Of a stretch of DNA of 64,000 bases, positions 58,353 to 64,000 are shown piece by piece (positions within the stretch are counted from its first letter, which is position 1; each line of letters opens with the position of its first letter). The position numbers and the translations under genes are program-made. The stretch is from Peromyscus leucopus. Lineage: Eukaryota; Chordata; Mammalia; Rodentia; Cricetidae. The stretch covers positions 1,559,800 through 1,623,799 of the forward strand of contig NC_051076.1 of NCBI RefSeq assembly GCF_004664715.2, written 5' to 3'. A model generated the notes under the pieces. That model worked only from the letters and a program-made list of their open reading frames with translations. It searched no databases and was not told the DNA's origin.

Positions 58353-58677
58353 TGAGTAGGACAGTCCCATAGGGTTGAGGAAATTGGCTCAAACCAGTTG
58401 CCAAAGCACTACATAACGTACTTCCTTATGAGCCAACCTGGAGTCTGTCTAAGGGCCTAGCAACAGGTGCTGTCAGAGTTCCTGACGATCAGAGAAGACC
58501 ATGCAATGCCACCAGACTGGGACAGAGCTTGGGTGCTGGGAGGAGGGTATATAAGGCCTTCCTCGTTATTGAATAAAGGAGTCTGCTGTTTGCCTTCAAC
58601 TGACTCCCAGTGTCTGTGTCGTTGACACCATGCCTCCTCACCTCCTCCCCTGAGGGAGCCATTAGGATCCAACAACA
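58353..58677 (+). mobile_element. Solo LTR, 325 bp, 6-bp target duplication
   Basis: It starts TGAGTAGGACAG and ends CCAACAACA, flanked by GGGCTG at 58347-58352 and 58678-58683. It has a TATA box ('gggtatataaggcc', about 58547) and an AATAAA (about 58571) followed by a GT-rich U5. A 6-bp duplication fits class II ERVs. A related relic is at 30720-31095 on the other strand. Confidence 0.9.
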
Positions 58678-58748
58678 GGGCTGGGCCTTCCCTCTCCCAT
58701 CAATCACTAATTAAGAAAATGCCTTACAGGATTGCCTACAACCCAATC

Positions 58749-58916
58749 TTTTTTTGTTTGTTTGTTTTTGTTTTTCCAACATAGGGTTTCTCTGTGGAAT
58801 AGCCCTGGCTGTCCTGGAACTCACTCTGTAGACCAGGCTAGCCTCAAACTCAGAGATCCAACTGCCTCTGCCTCCTGAGTACTGGGATTAAAGGAGTGCA
58901 CCACCGCCACCTGGCA
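58749..58916 (-). mobile_element. B1 SINE, antisense, with target duplication
   Basis: Complement of B1 with T-rich tail complement. CCTACAACCCAATC (58735-58748) and CCTACAACCCAGTC (58917-58930) flank it with one mismatch. Confidence 0.93.
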
Positions 58917-59164
58917 CCTACAACCCAGTCTTATGAAGGTATTGTCTTAATTAAGGTTCCTTCCTCTCAGGTGACTCTAGTTCGTGTCAAGTTGACATAA
59001 AACCAGCCAGCACACTAAATATTGACAGCTTCTATTACTGAGGTCCTAAACTGAATTTAAAAAGAGAGAAAATAAGCTTAACTGAACAGTGGAATTATTG
59101 TTCTCTGCTTCCTACATACAAGGTGACCAGCTACCTCCAGCTCCTGCTACTATGATAGACTGGT

Positions 59165-61700
59165 AGTTTCTTCTCTGGTACTGAGATAAAACACCACAAT
59201 CAAGTCAAAGTATAGAAGGAAGAGTGTTCTTTTATAGAAGGCTTACGATTTCAGAAAGATAAGAGTTCATCGTGGCTAGGAGGCACGGCAACAAGTGGTA
59301 GGCATGGAAGCATCAGCCAGAAACTGAGGTCACATCAGGAAGCAGAGATAGCAAACCAGAAGTGACTATATTCTCTCAAAGCCAACCCACAGTAACAGAC
59401 CCCTTCTAGCAAAGCTGCATTTCCCGTATGTCCCCAAACTCCCATCAACTAGAGACTTGTTTTCAAATGCCTGAGCCTATGGGGGGCATTTCTCATTTCA
59501 ACAACCACATCCCATTCCCTGGCCCCTAAAGGTTCCTGACCATTATAATGCAAAATGCATTTAGTCCAACTCCAAAAGTTCCCATAGTCTCAACACTGTT
59601 TAAAAGTCCAAAGTCTCTTCTGAGACTAAGGTAATCTCTTAACTGTAAACCACTGTAAAATAAAGCAGATTACATTCTTCCAATATATAATGGCACAGCA
59701 TACACATCCCCATTCCAAACAGGAGGAATGGGGTATGGAGGGAAATACTGGACCAAAGCAAGACTGAAACACAGCAGGGAAACAACAAATTCTTTAGCTC
59801 CGTACCTGGCATCTGGGACTTTAGATTTAAGGGCTTAGATGGCTCAGCCCCTTCAGCTCTGTTGCCTGCAACATACAACTCCCTCTTAGGCTGGTTCCAC
59901 TCCCTGTCTGCAGCTCGCCTGGATAGCTGTCTCAAAGCTCTGGCATTTTTTACTATCTTGGGATCGCCACTGCAACACAGGCTTCACACTTACATGGGAC
60001 CCAAGCAGCAGCTTGGCCACACTGCTGCCATGACAGGCTCCATAAAAACAGCTAAAAGGGAGGCCTGAGTCTCAGTTTACTGGCAGGCAGCACTCAGATC
60101 TGTAAGCTGACACCAGCTAGGGAGGGCCAGCATCTAAGGGAAAGTACCTGACATTTCAAACATTCCAACCATTAAATAAGATTAGATTAAGATTCCCAGA
60201 TGTCCCTGAGCTAGCACACACCCATTCCCCTTTTGCCAAGACACTCCTAGACAAATATCAGCCAATCAGGGTCCTGAACCCTGAAAATCTCCTCACCCAC
60301 AACCTCTACTATGACAAAAACTCTACCCGACCCGGGTTCGGCGCTCTCTGCTTTCACTGCTGCATCAGACAGACAGAGAGACCAAGCTCAAGCTTGAAAT
60401 GAAGGCTCTTTGCTTTTATGTATGGGACTCAGTCTCTGTGGCGGTCTTTTGGGGGTCTCCGTGATCCTGGCATAACAGTTCACACTTCACACACAGCCTC
60501 TTGCCCTCTCAGGACCTTCAGTCAGGGACACCTCTACCACATGCTGCCTGAGCTCAGCAGCGATCTGAGACTAGAAGAAAACAGAGAACCCTTCACTCTT
60601 GCCTTCTTTGTGCCTCTAATGCCAGTACCACTGCCAAGCCAGGCTGCCAGCTTGGAATGGACAATAACCCCTTCGAATCACATTAGCAGGAACACTTTCA
60701 TTCAGCTGTTCTCTAGAATTAGATAACACCTTAGGCTCTCTTTCTACAAGACGGAAGCTTAGCTGGGTGAGGTCCGGGCCTGGCATGCTGCCCTTTGTTT
60801 CAGTGTAAGGCAGGAATCTCCTTAATGGCACTAATCTCCTTCACAATTAGAGCCTCTCTTCTAGCACACACTTTGGCTGAAACATTAAGCTTTCTGGTGC
60901 TCATTTTTTTCTCGAACCTGCTCATTTGGTATTTCTTTCTGCCCACTTACTCTTTGTCTTTGCAGACCTGAAAGGAGTAAATAATAGTGAGCAGTCTACT
61001 GACTCAACATTATACAGAATAACTGCTCTCCATTAAAGAAATTAGCCATTACTTTTCCATTTGCCTCAGCAAAGTTCTCAGGACATGGGCACAAAGTAGC
61101 TGGATACTTTGTACAATTAAAACCCAAATGTTCTCTAGCCCAGTTGCTAAGACTATTCCCATTGAAACCTCTTGAGCTGGGCCTCCACGGTCTGCATTAC
61201 TACTGTCTTCCAGGCTCCTACTAGAATGGCCTTTTATACCTACTTACAACATTCAACCACTTTTCTAGTTCAAAATTCCAAAGTCTTCCATATCCCTTTA
61301 AAAAACATTGTCAGATTCTTTAAGAAAGTGCTCATATGCTGGTACCAATTTCTATATTAGTTATTTTTCTGTTGCTGTGATAAAACACCATGACTGAATG
61401 TGACTTGTGGAAGGAATAGAGTTTATTTTGGCTTACAGTTCCAGAGTAAAGGACTCCAGGATGGCAGGGATGATGGCAAAAGTGGCCGGCATGGCATCAG
61501 GAACAGGAACCTGAGAGATCACTTCAGGAGTCAGAGTGCAAGCCATAAATGAGCTGAGGCTACACACTCTCAAGCTCCACCCCCAGGACATATGTCTTCC
61601 AGCAAGACCACACTTTTAAACACCTCCAAACAGTGCCATCAACAAGGGACCAGGTGTTCAAATGTCTGAGCCTATGGGAGACGTTTTCACTCAAATCATC
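59165..61700 (-). mobile_element. RMER1-like composite rodent repeat, 2.5 kb, with LTR insert
   Basis: 59165-60180 and 60480-61700 carry phrases I recall from a long rodent repeat: 'aatgcaaaatgcatttagtc', 'gtccaaagtctcttctgag', 'gctgggcctccacggtctgc' and 'ctgttgctgtgataaaacac'. Similar start sequences at 59180 and 61370 may mean two tandem or nested copies. An LTR-like piece sits at 60190-60475. No host gene is supported. Confidence 0.6.
60190..60475 (+). mobile_element. LTR-like element (class I look)
   Basis: It contains a CCAAT-type 'tcagccaatcagggtcc', a CG-bearing 'cccgacccgggttcggcg' and ends 'gtctccgtgatcctggcataaca', which resembles the U5 end of ERV1 LTRs. The left end and target duplication could not be fixed. 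Confidence 0.6.
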
Positions 61701-61768
61701 CCAGAACCAGGAGCCTCTTTCCTTATGCCACTTCCATCAAGTATTCTATCACAGAAGAGAAGTGACTC

Positions 61769-62209
61769 CATAAGACAGCATCCTCATCATAAGACAGCAT
61801 CCTCTTCATAAGACAGCATCCTCATCATAAGATGACAGCATCCTCATCATAAGACGACAGCATCCTCATCATAAGACGACAGCATCCTCATCATAAGACA
61901 GCATCCTCATCATAAGACAGACAGCATCCTCATCATAAGACAGCATCCTCATCATAAGACAGACAGCATCCTCATCATAAGACAGCATCCTCATCATAAG
62001 ACAGCATCCTCATCATAAGACAGCATCCTCATCATAAGACAGCATCCTCATCATAAGAAGACAGCATCCTCATCATAAGACAGCATCCTCATCATAAGAC
62101 AGACAGCATCCTCATCATAAGACAGACAGCATCCTCATCATAAGACAGACAGCATCCTCATCATAAGACAGCATCCTCATCATAAGACGACAGCATCCTC
62201 ATCATAAGC
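61769..62209. repeat. 19-bp minisatellite, about 21 copies
   Basis: The unit ACAGCATCCTCATCATAAG repeats with 3-base (GAC, GAA) and 4-base (GACA) insertions, giving 19-, 22- and 23-bp steps. It ends about 200 bp from the splice donor of the exon at 62411-62569, inside the downstream Ttc37 intron. No spacers are present, so it is not a CRISPR. Confidence 0.96.
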
Positions 62210-62317
62210 ATCTTCAACACAGAATGACTTAAGGACTATAGAGGCAGATCTTAAATTCATGTTAAATTTCCACAATATTCTTCATATTTGGAAACTGACA
62301 AATATATGATGAGCCTA

Positions 62318-62569
<252 letters not shown>

Positions 62570-64000
62570 CTAAAAATTAAACCCCCAAATAGAAACATAT
62601 CAAATTAGGCTCTAAACTGAAATTAGTAAAAAAGTTAAAGTGTGTCATTATCTATATGACAAAAAGTTATTGCACATACCATTGTTTCTAATGTGATGAT
62701 TGTTTTTAATAAAGTTTCAGCTTAGAATAGCAAGTGTCTTCAAACGCTTTAATATAGATATCTGTGTGTTCAGGATACAGCCAGCATGAACATATGCTTT
62801 AAGACTAGGGCTGTAACAGAAGTGACAGCAGCACTGTTGGTTACAACAATAGAAGCAAAAAAATACTTTAAATAGACAACAACAAAAACGAAAAATGATT
62901 ATGATTTGAAAACAAGTGTGTTATGCTTTATCAAAAGCATCTCAAGGCAGACAATATGCCACCTGAAGGCTTCGCATCCGAAAGTAGTGCTTTCTTCGAA
63001 GCAGCTTACAGCAGACGATGTTCTGTTGTCATGAACAGCAGCTGAAAGTCATGCTCTCAAAGTAGACTGCATTTAATAGAGGATGTGGAGAAGAAGGGAT
63101 GTGAGATGAACATATAACACACAAGAAAATGACAGTAATAAAAAATGTCAACAATTCCAGAATTTAAAATCTGAATCATGACACTAGTGATTCAGTGTTT
63201 CTGTAATGATGCTCTCACAATGTTGAACTGTTGACTTGTAATTACTCACAATAGTTTCAATAACTAACTAAAAACAAATAACAATAAAACATATGCGGTT
63301 GGTTTATTCTGAATTATTCAATAAAAACTGACCCAAGAAATATAAAAAGTAAAGGTTATCACTGTTTCAGTGGACATACCATACTCTATGATTAACATAT
63401 GATTTGTATTTATTTATGGAATACAGCACCATAACTCAATACATATAACATATATTATGATCAAATCAGAATCATTAGAATATTCTTCTAAAATGTCAGC
63501 TCTGCAGGCTGGCAAACTTCCAACTCTTCTGTAGTCAAAATACTCTGTATTGCTTTCTCTTAAGAGAAAGTTGTTTTCTCATTAGATCACATTATTTATT
63601 TATGTGTATGCATGTATATCTATGTATGAGTGTATTTGACAGTGTTCTTCTAAGAGATACTGAAACAGTAAAATGAAAAGAAAAGGCTTATAAAGCATTC
63701 CTCATTTTAGCAAAGAGACATTACAATTGCTAATTGATGTCTAATCACACCCACAATATAATTAATACATTGTCCTGGACTTAGAGCAGATAGAGTTCTT
63801 TACATGAAAGAGAAAATACATTATTCTGCTTTTCAAAGAATTCAAGGACCAAAGGGATCATGAAAAACCATTCTTATTATCTCTCTGTAAAATTTCTCCC
63901 AAATGGTCTTCTCTCCCAAAGACCATTTCTACGAGAACTACACACTCTTTCTGGTATTTATGAAACACAAGCATTCAAAGAAAAAGCCATATTTAAAACT
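62570..64000 (-). other. Ttc37 intron, upstream part
   Basis: AT-rich sequence with no exon or repeat recognised. Confidence 0.65.

Larger units (their letters stand above)
58145..59015 (-). mobile_element. Rodent interspersed repeat split by a solo LTR and a B1
   Basis: The host repeat begins 'tgctgtgatgaccaaaaagc', breaks at 58352, resumes 'ggctgggccttccc' at 58678, breaks again at 58748 for a B1, and ends near 'gtcaagttgacataaaacc'. It is a URR1/RMER1-type element; the family name is from memory. The two insertions give a clear relative order. Confidence 0.75.

Noticed and set aside
61769..62209. CRISPR-like regular array
   Set aside because: Units are contiguous with only 3-4 nt insertions, there are no unique spacers, and the genome is mammalian. 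It is a minisatellite.

Overview
The window is mammalian nuclear DNA, almost certainly from a muroid rodent. It has rodent SINEs (B1, B2/B3, B4-like), rodent L1 elements, several class II-type LTRs and many (GT)n, (CA)n and (CT)n tracts. Two B1 copies (2541-2704 and 57335-57491) carry a GGAAAGGCGCAAAG block that I associate with cricetids (deer mice, voles, hamsters) rather than Mus; this species hint is soft.

Only two host genes are supported, both as 3' ends and arranged tail to tail. On the + strand, three exons (23594-23729, 25198-25393, 26927-27060) encode the last 154 residues of a coiled-coil protein that I recognise as FAM81B. On the - strand, five exons (62411-62569, 52365-52517, 44723-44853, 42764-42887, 40879-40953) encode the last 213 residues of TTC37/SKIC3, the TPR scaffold of the cytoplasmic SKI complex. 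All splice phases join without a break. The FAM81B/TTC37 convergent order matches what I recall of human 5q15 and its rodent counterpart. The rest of both genes lies outside the window or was not found.

Layout: 1-4.3 kb is mostly unassigned sequence with two B1s. A nearly full-length L1 with a perfect target duplication fills 4.33-10.51 kb; ORF1 is open, ORF2 is broken in four places, and it sits inside an older antisense L1. 10.5-21 kb is a nested pile of L1 pieces, including an antisense L1 promoter-monomer array and an ERV with two LTRs inserted in an L1 ORF2. 22.66-23.04 kb is a CpG-rich antisense solo LTR just upstream of the Fam81b exons. 27-40.6 kb is intergenic with several solo LTRs and L1/SINE relics. 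40.6-64 kb is the 3' part of Ttc37, with introns full of SINEs, LTRs, RMER-like repeats, a 5'-truncated L1 and three minisatellites (58 bp, 53 bp and 19 bp units).

I saw no operon-like gene set, CRISPR array, tRNA/rRNA gene or other undescribed system. The interest lies in the repeat architecture: dated nesting, solo LTRs with target duplications, higher-order minisatellites, an 89-nt pure A tract and one candidate microexon. Repeat family names are from memory of consensus sequences and are provisional; boundaries without a target duplication are approximate.
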